Assembly: GCA_005881825.1 (NCBI GenBank)
Contig: VBEO01000138.1
Span: 31,713 to 95,712 of the forward strand
Direction: 5' to 3'
From: Chloroflexota bacterium
GTDB taxonomy: Bacteria; Chloroflexota; Dormibacteria; Dormibacterales; Dormibacteraceae
Length of the DNA: 64,000 nt
Shown: in pieces, positions 8,231 through 18,992 of the stretch
Numbering within the stretch: position 1 is the stretch's first letter
Layout of the letters: every line of letters begins with the position of its first letter
Program-made: the position numbers and the translations under genes
Notes under the pieces: model-generated
Told to the model about the DNA's origin: nothing
Database searches by the model: none
Seen by the model: only the letters and a program-made list of their open reading frames with translations

Positions 8231-9765
8231 ATGACAGGGGGTGACCTGCTGGTTGCCGCGCTGGCCGAAGGCGGCGTCGACACCGTTTTCGGGCTGCCCG
8301 GAGTGCAGCTGGACGCCTTCTTCGATGCACTGGCCAGGCGGCCGGAAGTCCGCGTCATCCACACCCGCCACGAGCAGGCCACCTCCTACATGGCGGACGG
8401 CTACGCGCGGGTGTCGGAGGCCGGCGTCGGCTGCTGCGCCGTGGTGCCTGGACCCGGCGTACTCAACGCCCTGGCCGGCCTGTCCACCGCCTACGCCTGC
8501 AACTCCCGCGTCTTCTGCGTGGCCGGCCAGGTCCGCTCCGACCTCATCGACTCCCGGCTCGGTCTCCTGCACGAGATCCCCAACCAGCTGGGCGTCCTGC
8601 GCTCGGTCTGCAAATGGGCGGAGCGAGCCGACCAGCCCGAGCTGATCACGGCCCTGGCGGGGCGGGCGTCGAGCGGGCGGCGGCCATCCCGGTCGAGGCG
8701 GCCACCGAGCAGCTGGATGAGGACACGCTGGACCGCATGGCCGAGCGCCTGGGCGCCGCGGAGCGGCCGCTCATCACCGCCGGCGGCGGCGTGCTGCAGG
8801 CCCGCGCCGGGGCGCTTCTGCAGGACCTCGCCGAACGTTTGCAGGCGCCTGTCCTGGTCACGCAGAACGGGCGGGGTGCGCTGGCCACCGACCACCGGCT
8901 GGCCTTCGACACCCTCTCCGCAAGCGCACTTTTCCCCGCCGCCGACGTGGTTCTGGCGGTGGGCACGCGCTTCGCCGGCCCCGGCGGCCGCCGGCACCGG
9001 CTCAACCCCGGCCAGTCGCTGCTTCGCATCGATGCCGATCCCGAAGAGCTGAGGCGCGGCGTCGATCCCGAGCTGGCCATCGCAGCCGACGCCACGTCGG
9101 GCATGAGCGCCCTGCTGAGCCGCCTCGACGGCCGGCGCTCGGGCAATGGCGGTTGGGAGGCGCTGGACGCGGTGCGGGCGGAGGCGGCCGAGCGCCGGAG
9201 CTCGCTGCAGCCGCAGGCCGCCTTCGGCGCCGCCATTCGCGCCACCGTTCCACCGGAGACGGTGATCGTGAACGGCATGACCCAGGTCGGCTACTGGGGC
9301 CGGATCGGCTTTCCCGTGGTCCGGCCCGGCACCTTCCTTACCGCCGGCTACCAGGGCACGTTGGGATTCGAGCTGCCGCTGGCGCTGGGCGCCCAGGCCG
9401 CGCTCGACGGCGCGCGGGTGGTCGCCATCGTCGGTGACGGCGGCTTTCTCTTCAACGCCCAGGAGCTGGCCACGGCCGTCCAGCACCGGCTGAACGTGAT
9501 CGCGGTGGTCTTCAACGACGGCGCCTACGGCAACGTGCGCCGGATGCAGGTCCAGCGCTACGAAGGCCGCTTGATCGCCTCCGACCTCCACAACCCCGAC
9601 TTCGTGCGGCTGGCCGAATCTTTCGGTGCCCTGGGTCTGCGGGCCGAAGGTCCGGAGGGACTGCGGGCGGCCCTGGCCGAGGCGCTCGATGCGGACCTGC
9701 CCGTCGTGATCGAGGTCCCGGTCGGGGAGATGGACGATCCCTGGCCGCTGCTGCTGTCGAGTTGA
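8231..9765 (+). CDS. Thiamine-diphosphate enzyme, acetolactate-synthase-like (frameshifted)
   Basis: The N-terminal Pyr domain reads from 8231 (TVFGLPGVQLDAFFDAL, THRHEQ-like HTRHEQATSYMADGYAR, with the catalytic Glu). The central and C-terminal PP domain reads in the -1-shifted frame from about 8683 to 9765, with the TPP motif GDGGFLFNAQEL. The switch falls near 8681-8690: restoring one base joins ASSGRRP to AIPVEAATEQL, which matches the usual GRPRPVxIEIP segment. So it is one gene broken by a single-base indel, real or from assembly. Possible roles are 2-oxoacid decarboxylase/ligase chemistry; exact reaction unknown. Followed by thioesterase, pcaB and pcaC. Confidence 0.82.
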
Positions 9766-10172
9766 ACCCCGCCCGGATCAGGATCCGCCGCTTGGTCGAG
9801 TATCCGGACACCGACGCCTCCGGGCACTACCAGCACATGGCCGTGCTGCGCTGGGTGGAAGCGGCCGAGGCGGTGCTGCACGCGCGCCTCGGCGTTGCCG
9901 ACCGCACTTTCGGCCACTCCCCACGGCTGCATGTCGAGGTGGACTACCAGCAGCCGCTGTGGTTCCTGGACGAGGTCGAGGTAGAGCTGGTCGCCGGCCG
10001 GGTGGGCCGCAGCTCGGTGCGCTGGGACTTCACTGTGCGCAAGGGCGACACCCAGGCCGCCACCGGCCACGTGGTGGCTGCTCACGTGCCGGTCGCGGGC
10101 ACCGGCGCCGAGCCCTGGCCGGAGGACCTGCGGCGCGCCTTCGCCGAGGGCGGCGACCGCACCGATGCCTGA
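9762..10172 (+). CDS. Hotdog-fold acyl-CoA thioesterase, 4HBT-like
   Basis: 136 residues; TTG start at 9762 overlaps the TGA of the preceding enzyme. The N-terminus VEYPDTDASGHYQHMAVLRWVEAA matches the 4-hydroxybenzoyl-CoA thioesterase active-site region with the catalytic Asp. Soluble and cytosolic. Would hydrolyse a CoA thioester in the aromatic or acyl catabolic pathway implied by its neighbours; substrate unknown. Confidence 0.8.
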   Translation: MNPARIRIRRLVEYPDTDASGHYQHMAVLRWVEAAEAVLHARLGVADRTFGHSPRLHVEVDYQQPLWFLDEVEVELVAGRVGRSSVRWDFTVRKGDTQAATGHVVAAHVPVAGTGAEPWPEDLRRAFAEGGDRTDA

Positions 10173-11316
10173 GGACCGTCTCTTCGGACCGCTTTCGACC
10201 ACGCCCGAGATGGCGGCGGCGGTTTCTGACGAGGCCTGGCTGCGGGCGCTGCTGCGCTTCGAAGCCGCCCTGGCCCGGGCCGAGGCCAAAGCCGGCCTCA
10301 TCCCCGTGGCGGTGGCCGAGGAGATAGCGGCCGCCACCTCCGCCGGCGGGTTCGATCTGACCGGGATCGGCCAGCGGGCCGCGGCCTCGGGCACGCCGGT
10401 GGTCCCCCTCCTGGAGGCGCTGCGCGGCCGCCTCTCACCGGCCGGCGTCCAGAGCCTGCACCGCGGCGCCACCAGCCAGGATGCCGTGGATACGGCCCTC
10501 ATGCTGGTGGCCCGGCACGGCCTGGAGCTGCTGGCGGCCGACCTCGAGGGTCTGGCGGCCGCCGCCGCCGGGCTGGCCCGGACTCACCGGGCGACCGCGA
10601 TGGCCGGCCGGACCCTGCTCCAGCAGGCGCTGCCCACCACCTTCGGCCTCAAAGCCGCCGGCTGGCTGGTCGCCGTCCTGGAAGCTGCGGACCGCCTCGA
10701 GTCCTACCGGCGCTCACGCCTGGCGGTCCAGCTCGGCGGTGCGGCGGGCACCCTCGCGGACCTCGGCGGGTCCGCACTTGCCGTGCGCCAGGCGCTGGCT
10801 GAGGATCTCCGGCTGGCCGAGCCCGTGCTGCCCTGGCACACGGCGCGCGCGCGCGTCGGCGAGCTGGGGGCGGCGCTGGCCCTCGCCGCCGGCACCGCGG
10901 CCAAGATCGCGCTGGACGTCATCCTCCTGTCCCAGACCGAGGTCGCCGAGGTGGCCGAACCGGCAGCACCAGGCCGCGGCGTCTCGTCGGCCCTGCCCCA
11001 CAAGCGCAACCCGGTCCTGTCGGTGGAGGCGGTGGCCGCAGCCCGGGGAGTGCAGGCGCAGGCGGGCCTGCTGCTGGGCTCCCTGGTGCAGCCCCACGAG
11101 CGCGCGGCCGGCGAATGGCAGGCCGAATGGGCGGCGGTGTCAGAGTCCTTCCGGTTGACCGGGGGCGCGGTGGCCAGGATGCGCGAAGTCCTGGAGGGAC
11201 TGGAGGTGGACCCCGAGCGCATGCGCTCCAACCTCGCGGTCACGGGATCCACGGGCTCCGCAGAGGCGTTGGTCGACCTGGCGCTCCAGACCTATCAGAG
11301 GAGGCGGCATGACTGA
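10165..11316 (+). CDS. pcaB: 3-Carboxy-cis,cis-muconate cycloisomerase-like (fumarase/ASL superfamily)
   Basis: 383 residues, overlapping the thioesterase gene by 8 bp. The superfamily signature is SSALPHKRNPVLS (mobile loop that carries the catalytic Ser). The N-terminal GATSQDAVDTALML region and QQALPTTFGLKAAGW are typical of PcaB rather than adenylosuccinate lyase. In the beta-ketoadipate pathway it lactonises 3-carboxymuconate. The gene lies 8 bp into pcaC. Confidence is high for the family and moderate for the exact substrate. Confidence 0.85.
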   Translation: MPEDRLFGPLSTTPEMAAAVSDEAWLRALLRFEAALARAEAKAGLIPVAVAEEIAAATSAGGFDLTGIGQRAAASGTPVVPLLEALRGRLSPAGVQSLHRGATSQDAVDTALMLVARHGLELLAADLEGLAAAAAGLARTHRATAMAGRTLLQQALPTTFGLKAAGWLVAVLEAADRLESYRRSRLAVQLGGAAGTLADLGGSALAVRQALAEDLRLAEPVLPWHTARARVGELGAALALAAGTAAKIALDVILLSQTEVAEVAEPAAPGRGVSSALPHKRNPVLSVEAVAAARGVQAQAGLLLGSLVQPHERAAGEWQAEWAAVSESFRLTGGAVARMREVLEGLEVDPERMRSNLAVTGSTGSAEALVDLALQTYQRRRHD

Positions 11317-11689
11317 CGAACGGTTCCAGCGCGGCATGGAGATGCGCAGGCGGGTGCTGGGCGACGAGCAGGTCGACCGCGCCGAGGCGGCGCGCAGTGA
11401 GCTCACCGATGACTTCGTGGAGTACTTCGTGAGCGCCGCTTGGGGGGACGTCTGGACGCGGCCGGGCCTCGACCTGCGCACGCGCAGCTGCATCACGGTC
11501 GCCATGCTGGTCGCCCTCAACCGGCCGGCCGAGCTGCGCCTCCACCTTCTTGGCGCGCTGCGCAACGGCGTCACCCGAGCAGAGCTGAAGGAGATCCTGC
11601 TGCAGACCGCCGTCTACTGCGGTGTCCCCGCTGCCAATGACGCCTACCGGGTCGCACAGGAGGTGCTACACCCGGAAAAGATGAGTTAA
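11309..11689 (+). CDS. pcaC: 4-Carboxymuconolactone decarboxylase
   Basis: 126 residues of the carboxymuconolactone decarboxylase family: RSCITVAMLVALNRPAELRLH and LLQTAVYCGVPAANDAYRVA are conserved in PcaC. It decarboxylates 4-carboxymuconolactone to the enol-lactone in protocatechuate catabolism. It overlaps pcaB by 8 bp. The lactone hydrolase PcaD and the ring-cleaving PcaGH are not in the window. Confidence 0.85.
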   Translation: MTDERFQRGMEMRRRVLGDEQVDRAEAARSELTDDFVEYFVSAAWGDVWTRPGLDLRTRSCITVAMLVALNRPAELRLHLLGALRNGVTRAELKEILLQTAVYCGVPAANDAYRVAQEVLHPEKMS

Positions 11690-11776
11690 GGCGGCTGCAA
11701 CTGTCAGCTTTCCTTGTAGATTCGGCTCAACCGGAGCTTGAGCCCGGTGGTGCAGTCGGACCTGGGAGGGAGTTTT

Positions 11777-12874
<1,098 letters not shown>

Positions 12875-12883
12875 CGGCTGACT

Positions 12884-12960
12884 CCTCCCCAACGGGGAGG
12901 GCAGGGGGTGGGGACCCCACCCGGTCCGGCTGCGCCGGACCGACCTCCCCGCCGGGGAGG
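12884..12960. repeat. Array of three palindromes between convergent genes
   Basis: Three perfect hairpins follow one another: CCTCCCC/GGGGAGG (12884-12900), GGTCCGGC/GCCGGACC (12923-12941) and again CCTCCCC/GGGGAGG (12944-12960). They sit between the histidine kinase stop and the convergent gene ending at 12966. The arrangement resembles REP/BIME-type intergenic palindromes and may act as a bidirectional terminator; there is no T-run. Confidence 0.7.
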
Positions 12961-12965
12961 TGGAC

Positions 12966-13232
12966 TTAGAAGCCGGCTTCCAGCCAATCGATCAGCGCGG
13001 CGACCTTCTTCCAGTCCTCGGCCTGGCGCGCGGCCACCAGCTCCCGCAGGGAGTGGGGCCCCAGCGCGAGCAGCGCCTCGGCGCCGTCCGACGCGTATCG
13101 GACCAAGGCGTGGTGCACGACCTGCTCGACGGGCAGGTCGGTGCTGCGCGCCAATGCCTCCAGCGTCGGCATCGGATCGACCAATAGCGACAGCGCCACC
13201 GCGTCGCGGAAGTTCTGGTCGGGGTGGGTCAT
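12966..13232 (-). CDS. Small hypothetical protein, operon partner of LLM oxidoreductase
   Basis: 88 residues, helical, starting one base after the stop of the LLM oxidoreductase gene. No transmembrane segment or motif I recognise (PMPTLEALARSTDLPVEQVVHHALVRY could be a helix-turn-helix-like segment). Last gene of the four-gene minus-strand operon. Confidence 0.6.
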   Translation of the reverse strand: MTHPDQNFRDAVALSLLVDPMPTLEALARSTDLPVEQVVHHALVRYASDGAEALLALGPHSLRELVAARQAEDWKKVAALIDWLEAGF

Positions 13233-13233
13233 G

Positions 13234-13998
13234 TCAGCGTCCCGAGAGCTTGACCAGCTCCTGCAGCGGACGCATGTCGAATGGCTGCGGGCCGCGCAGG
13301 ATGAAGTGCTGCACGCCGGCGGCGACGCATTCGTCCAGCTGCCCGAATTGATCGGCGTTGACTGACATCGTGCGTTCGATGGCGGCCGGGTCGCGGCCCA
13401 ATTTGGCGCACCACTCGTTCAGCACCTGGTTCTTGTGGCGCCAGCTTTCGAGCGGCGGAAAGGTGTTCCACATGTCGGCATGCTCGGCGACCAGGCGCAG
13501 CGTGACCTTCTCGCCGGCGCCGCCGATCATGATCGGGATGCGGCCCGCCGGCGGCGGCAGCAGCTTAGCCAAGCGCGCCTTGATGCGCGGCAGCGCTGCG
13601 CGCAGCTCGCGCAGGCGGAAGGGCGCGTCACCAAATTCGTAGCCGTACTCGCGGTAGTCGCGCTCGAACCAGCCCGCGCCAATGCCGAGGATGGCGCGGC
13701 CGCTGCTCAGATGGTCCATGGCCGCCACCTCGTAGGCGTAGAACTCGGGGTTGCGGTAGCTGTTGGAGGCTACCAGCGCGCCTAGATGCGCCGAGCGCGT
13801 CTCCACCGCCATGGCCGCCAGGATCGGCGTGCTCGCGTAATGGTTGCCGCCGCCGTCGCCGTACAGCGGATACATGTGGTCCCACACCCAGATGGTGTCG
13901 ACGCCGAGCGCGTCCGCAGCACGATAGGCCTCGCGGATCTGGTCGATCGTGCAGTGCTGGGGATGGATCTGATAGCCGACCTTGAAGTTGCGCGTCAC
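13234..13998 (-). CDS. LLM-class F420-dependent oxidoreductase
   Basis: Luciferase-like monooxygenase fold, 254 residues from GTG 13998. That start lies one base after the TGA of the upstream SDR gene; the frame extends a little further but into that gene. Family motifs: VDTIWVWDHMYP, GALVASNSYRNPEFYAYEVAAMDHLSSGRAILGIGAGWF, and IPIMIGGAGEKVTLRLVAEHADMWN. Such enzymes use F420 or FMN; cofactor and substrate are inference. Co-transcribed with two SDR dehydrogenases. Confidence 0.85.
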   Translation of the reverse strand: MTRNFKVGYQIHPQHCTIDQIREAYRAADALGVDTIWVWDHMYPLYGDGGGNHYASTPILAAMAVETRSAHLGALVASNSYRNPEFYAYEVAAMDHLSSGRAILGIGAGWFERDYREYGYEFGDAPFRLRELRAALPRIKARLAKLLPPPAGRIPIMIGGAGEKVTLRLVAEHADMWNTFPPLESWRHKNQVLNEWCAKLGRDPAAIERTMSVNADQFGQLDECVAAGVQHFILRGPQPFDMRPLQELVKLSGR

Positions 13999-13999
13999 C

Positions 14000-14734
14000 T
14001 CACACCAGGCTCGCACGCAGCCGGCGCATGCCGCGCAGCCAGCGTTCGTTGTCATCGGCGCGGTTCGCCATGTAGCGGGCGACCTCCGGATGCGGGAGGA
14101 TCAGGAACCGCTCGTCGCGCATCGCCTGCAATACTTCCTGCGCGACCTGCGCCGGCTCCAGCGCGGTTTCCGCCAGATGTTTGCTCATGGAGTCGCCGAA
14201 GCCGAGCATGTCCGTCTTCACGCCCTGCGGGCAGAGCACCGAAACCCGCAGGCCCGCGTCGTGGTGATTGATGGACAGCCACTCGAACAGGGAAAGCGCG
14301 GCTGCCTTGGTGACCGCGTACGGCATGGCGGTGACGTGGTTGAGCAGTCCCGCGGCGGACACGGTGCCGACCAGGTAGCCCTCGCCCTGCTCGAGCATCC
14401 GCGGCACCAGGTGGCGCGCGACGTAGACGTGCGCCAGCGTGTTGATCCGCCAGATCCGGTCCCAGTCCGCATCCGACGCCTCCGGCCCGCCGCCGACCGC
14501 GATCCCGGCGTTGGAGCAGAAGACGTCGATCCGCCCGTGCTCTCCGGCCACCGCTTCGATCAGTGCCTTGATCTCGGCCTCCCGGCTGACGTCGCATTGG
14601 ACGACGTCCGGCCCGGATCGAATGTCGGCGCGCACCACCGTCTTGGCGCCGGCCCGCTGGAAGGCGTCGGCCAGGGCGGCGCCGATGCCGCGGGCGGCGC
14701 CGCTGACCACGCAAACGCGTCCGGCGATCTCCAT
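14000..14734 (-). CDS. SDR-family oxidoreductase
   Basis: Short-chain dehydrogenase, 244 residues. NAD(P) motif SGAARGIG (about 11-18), NAG in CSNAGIAVGG, catalytic Tyr/Lys in YAVTKAA. Start ATG 14734 overlaps the stop of the upstream SDR gene (ATGA). The C-terminus (RYMANRADDNERWLRGMRRL) is family-typical for SDRs acting on lipophilic substrates. Substrate unknown. Confidence 0.87.
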   Translation of the reverse strand: MEIAGRVCVVSGAARGIGAALADAFQRAGAKTVVRADIRSGPDVVQCDVSREAEIKALIEAVAGEHGRIDVFCSNAGIAVGGGPEASDADWDRIWRINTLAHVYVARHLVPRMLEQGEGYLVGTVSAAGLLNHVTAMPYAVTKAAALSLFEWLSINHHDAGLRVSVLCPQGVKTDMLGFGDSMSKHLAETALEPAQVAQEVLQAMRDERFLILPHPEVARYMANRADDNERWLRGMRRLRASLV

Positions 14735-15537
14735 CAGCCCACCTCCACGGCGGCGGTCGCATCGATGGTGGCCAGGCCGCCGCTGACCGGGATGATCACG
14801 CCGGTCAGGTAGGCGCTCGCGCGCGCGGAAAGGTAGATGGCGGTGCCGCCTATGTCCTCGGGCGTGCCCGGGCGGCCCATGGGAATGCCCTCGACGACCT
14901 GCCGCTGGATCTCTGGTGAGTCGAAGGCCCATCGCGTCATGCGTGTGGGAAACAGGCCGGGCGCGATCGCGTTGACGTTGATGTGATCGCGCACCAGCGC
15001 GTGCGCGAGGTGCCGCGTCAGCATGTGCACGGCCGCCTTGCTGGCCGAGTAGGCGTAGTTCTGCGTGATCGGAATGGCCAGGCCGTCGATCGAGCCGATG
15101 TTGATCACGCGGGCCGGATCGTCGGCGGTCGCCGCCGCGCGCAGCAGCGGCAGCAGCCGCTGGGTCATGTGGAAGACGGCGCGCACGTTGACCTGAAGCA
15201 CGCGGTCGACCTGCGGCATGGGATAGCTCTCGACGCTGGCGCCCCAGGCGGTGCCGGCATTGTTGACCAGCAGGTGCAGCTTCGACTCGCGCTCCTCGAT
15301 GGCCTGCGCCACCTTCTCCACGCCGTCAAGCTCGCCCACGTCGGCGGGCACCGACACGCAGTCGCCGAGCTGGGAAAGCTCCTTGGCGGCGGCGTCGCAG
15401 GCCTCGGCCTTGCGGGCGCAGATGTAAACGCGCGCCAGGCCGGCTTTCAAGTACTCGCCGGCGATCATGAAGCCGATCCCGCGCGAGCCGCCGGTCACCA
15501 GCGCGGTCTTGCCTTCGACGGAGAAAAGATCGGGCAT
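14734..15537 (-). CDS. SDR-family oxidoreductase, RhlG/FabG-like
   Basis: 267 residues. Cofactor motif TGGSRGIG, NNAG, catalytic Ser in INIGSIDG and YxxxK in YAYSASKAAV; C-terminal PMGRPGTPEDIGGTAIYLSARASAYLTGVIIPVSGG is standard for FabG-like reductases, and LARVYICARKAEACDAAAKEL resembles RhlG. First gene of the SDR-SDR-LLM-small protein operon. A small hairpin (AAAGAC/GTCTTT, 15560-15574) lies in its upstream region. Confidence 0.87.
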   Translation of the reverse strand: MPDLFSVEGKTALVTGGSRGIGFMIAGEYLKAGLARVYICARKAEACDAAAKELSQLGDCVSVPADVGELDGVEKVAQAIEERESKLHLLVNNAGTAWGASVESYPMPQVDRVLQVNVRAVFHMTQRLLPLLRAAATADDPARVINIGSIDGLAIPITQNYAYSASKAAVHMLTRHLAHALVRDHINVNAIAPGLFPTRMTRWAFDSPEIQRQVVEGIPMGRPGTPEDIGGTAIYLSARASAYLTGVIIPVSGGLATIDATAAVEVG

Positions 15538-15648
15538 CGACTGAGCTTAGAGGGGGTGAAAAGACTGCGTCTTTCCTTAGGATCACCGCTCGGAGTGAGC
15601 ACTAATGTGGGCGCGCAGGAGCGCCCTTCCTGGTTGCCTGCCGGCGCG

Positions 15649-16371
15649 ATGGCGCCGGCTGTGACCGCCGCCATCCCACCCCCGCCGGCGGCCGACCCGC
15701 GGCGCATCTATGCCGAGTGGTTCGCCTGGGCCCGGCGCAACACACCCGACGCGGGCCGCTGCCACGCCGCCGCCGGGGCCGCTGTGAGCGCCCTGGCCGC
15801 CGGCCAGGATCATGCCACCGCCGCCCGGGCTGCCCAGGCCGCGGCTCTCGCGCCAGACGCACCGACCCGGCCGGTGACCGCCGACCCGCAGACCCAGGCC
15901 TACGCCGCCTGGTACGCCTACGCCGCCGTCGACCATCGGATTGAGGGTCCCCGCGCCCACGCGTATGCGCAGGCGGCCGTCTCGGCCCAGGCCCGCGGAG
16001 CGGACGTCACGGCAGCCGCGGCCGAGGGCGCCCGGGCGGCGTCCGGCCAGCCGGCCCCCGTCTATGCCGCCGCGCCCCCCGTGGCCGCCGCACCCGCCCC
16101 CGGTCTGGCAACGAGGATGGGCACTGCCGGGCTCGGCTTCTCCTTCGGCGCGATCCTCACCGACCCCGCCGGCCGGGCTTGCCTCTACGGCATCCTCTGC
16201 CTCGTCGCGCCCTTCGTCGTCCACCTCTACTTTCCGGTCCTGCCCGTGCTCGGGCTGCTGTACGGCCTGCGCGCGATGGGCCGCTCGAACCCGGTCCTGG
16301 GCATGGCCGCGCTGGTGCTCAACGGGCTGGCGCTGCTGCTGACGGCCTCGATCTTCTTCGGACTGCTTTAA
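15649..16371 (+). CDS. Ala-rich membrane protein with C-terminal DUF4190-like domain
   Basis: About 240 residues. The N-terminal ~150 residues are Ala-rich and contain two related helical segments (RIYAEWFAWARR / QAYAAWYAYAAV, each followed by HAxAxAAVSAxAxG), suggesting an internal duplication. The C-terminal ~80 residues hold two or three hydrophobic helices typical of DUF4190-like small membrane domains. Start uncertain: ATG 15649 is given, but in-frame GTGs at 15595 and 15607 are possible. Confidence 0.6.
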   Translation: MAPAVTAAIPPPPAADPRRIYAEWFAWARRNTPDAGRCHAAAGAAVSALAAGQDHATAARAAQAAALAPDAPTRPVTADPQTQAYAAWYAYAAVDHRIEGPRAHAYAQAAVSAQARGADVTAAAAEGARAASGQPAPVYAAAPPVAAAPAPGLATRMGTAGLGFSFGAILTDPAGRACLYGILCLVAPFVVHLYFPVLPVLGLLYGLRAMGRSNPVLGMAALVLNGLALLLTASIFFGLL

Positions 16372-16418
16372 CCAGACCCTTCGTCACAAAGCCCCGGCCG
16401 GCGGTGCTCTGAGGACGA

Positions 16419-17326
<908 letters not shown>

Positions 17327-17330
<4 letters not shown>

Positions 17331-18196
17331 GCCGGCGGCCCAGCTTCACGGGCCTGGTGCGCGGTGAGCTGCTGAAGTCGAGCCGCCAGGCGACCACCTG
17401 GCTCTTCCTGTTGGTGATGTTCGGCGGCATCGGCTTCTCGATGCTGGCCATGCTGGGCGCCGGCAACATCAAGACCGAGTGGCAGCACGTACCCACCGAA
17501 ACCGCCTACACCATGCTCGACGTCTTGTCGGTCGTGCTCTCGATCGGCACCGGGATCGTGCTCTTGGGCCTGACCGCCCGGGTGATCGGGCAGGAGTACC
17601 AGAGCGGCACCATCCGGATCCTGCTGGCGCGGGGCGTGGGCCGGCTCCAGCTCCTGTTCGCCAAGCTGGCGGCGGTCTCGATCTGGGCGCTCCTGATCCT
17701 GGCCGCCGGCATCGCCGTCTATCTGGCCTTCCTGCTCCTGACCGTCCAGGCCTGGGATGGCGGAACCGGCCGGCTGAGCGCTCTGCCCGCCGGCTTCTGG
17801 GCCGATCTCCGGCTGCGGGTGCTGGTGCTGCTGCTCAGCGAGGCGTCCTGCATCCTGCTGGCCACCGGGGTTTCGGTGGCGGGGAGGTCGCTGTCGATCG
17901 GGATGGCGGTGGCTTTGGGCTGGTTTCCGGCCGAGAACCTGGCCACCCTGGCCATCATCCTCATCAACCGGGTCACCAACCAGGACTTCTGGCTGCACAT
18001 CCCGGACTACCTGCTGGGGCCCAACCTGAACGTGTTGAGCGGCACCTTCCAGCACGACCACGCGGCCCGGCCGGCCTTCGCGACCCCGCTGACCCACGTT
18101 TCGGATGCCCACATCCAGCTCGTGGTGCTGGCCTTCGGGGTGGTGTTCCTGGCCGTGAGCATGGTCCTCACGGCCCGTCGTGACGTATTGCAGTAG
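17327..18196 (+). CDS. ABC-2 type permease
   Basis: 289 residues with about six hydrophobic helices. The segment ARVIGQEYQSGTIRILLARGVGRLQLLFAKL is the typical ABC-2 cytoplasmic loop. Partner of the preceding ATPase (ATGA overlap); probably an exporter. Substrate unknown. Confidence 0.85.
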
Positions 18197-18206
18197 CGCC
18201 GCTACA

Positions 18207-18299
18207 ATGCGCCGCCAGGTAATGAACTCACCCCGCGAACAGGACGAATGCGCCTGCCCGCAGTGCCTGCAGGAGTCTGAAGAGCCCCTGACCCGTTAG
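18207..18299 (+). CDS. Possible Cys-containing micropeptide
   Basis: A 30-codon open frame with a CACPQC motif and an acidic C-terminus, 10 bp after the ABC permease. A second in-frame ATG follows at 18222. It converges with the gene ending at 18296, the two stop codons overlapping. Short enough to be chance; reported at low confidence. Confidence 0.22.
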   Translation: MRRQVMNSPREQDECACPQCLQESEEPLTR

Positions 18300-18538
18300 G
18301 CTGCTTCGTCGACCGGTCTTTCGACCACGGCGAGCACCCTGGGCGCCATGAAACGCGCCGAACGGACTACGCGGTTGGTCCGCGTCAGCTCGTTCACCTC
18401 CACCGTCGTGCGTGAGGTCTTGACCTCCACCCTGCGACCCGCGCGCATGGCGCGCACCACGTATTCCCGGGCTGTGCCGCCCCCGGAATCGACCAGAACC
18501 TCGACCGCGTCACCTTTCGCCATTTCACGAACATTCAT
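18296..18538 (-). CDS. Small basic hypothetical protein
   Basis: 80 residues from ATG 18538 (MNVREMAKGDAVEVLVDSGG). Predicted as mostly beta strand (VEVLVDSGG, YVVRAMRAGRRVEVKTSRTTVEVNEL), so a small beta-barrel or SH3-like fold is possible. No family recognised. Divergent from the rhodanese gene with only 33 bp between them. The longer open frame on this strand reaching 18922 is a shadow of the rhodanese gene. Confidence 0.5.
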   Translation of the reverse strand: MNVREMAKGDAVEVLVDSGGGTAREYVVRAMRAGRRVEVKTSRTTVEVNELTRTNRVVRSARFMAPRVLAVVERPVDEAA

Positions 18539-18571
18539 TCCCAATTCGCCCCCTCTCTTACACTCGATCTG

Positions 18572-18976
18572 ATGGGCGTGAAAGAGATGGTGGCGGCCGC
18601 GAAGTCCCGGGTACGCGCGGTCACCAAAGAAGAGCTGGAGCAGGAGCTCGAGAAGGGCGACGTGCAGCTCCTGGACGTGCGCGACGTGCGCGAGCGCTGG
18701 CGGCTGGGCAGCATCCCCGGCGCGCGCAGCACGCCGCGAGGGATGCTCGAGTTCTGGGCCGACCCCGACTCTCCGTATTACAAGCCGGGCCTGGACCCGG
18801 CCAAGCGCACGATCGTCTACTGCGCGGGCGGCATGCGTTCGGCGCTGGCCGCCGACGCCCTCCAGCAGCTGGGATACACCGACGTGGCCCACCTGGAGAT
18901 CGGCTTCGACGGCTGGAAGCAAGCGGGCGGGGAGATCGAGAAGGTGCCGGTCCCGGCCGAGATCAAGAGCTCCTGA
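18572..18976 (+). CDS. Rhodanese-domain sulfurtransferase
   Basis: 134 residues, single rhodanese domain. Active-site loop CAGGMRS with catalytic Cys84, plus the LLDVRD and GSIPGARSTPRG motifs. Transfers sulfane sulfur in the cytosol; no partner gene nearby identifies the acceptor. Confidence 0.88.
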   Translation: MGVKEMVAAAKSRVRAVTKEELEQELEKGDVQLLDVRDVRERWRLGSIPGARSTPRGMLEFWADPDSPYYKPGLDPAKRTIVYCAGGMRSALAADALQQLGYTDVAHLEIGFDGWKQAGGEIEKVPVPAEIKSS

Positions 18977-18992
18977 CTACAGCGCGCCGCGA

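Noticed and set aside
18539..18922. Minus-strand extension of the small basic protein through the rhodanese gene.
   Set aside because: The rhodanese on the other strand is unambiguous; the small protein has its own ATG at 18538.
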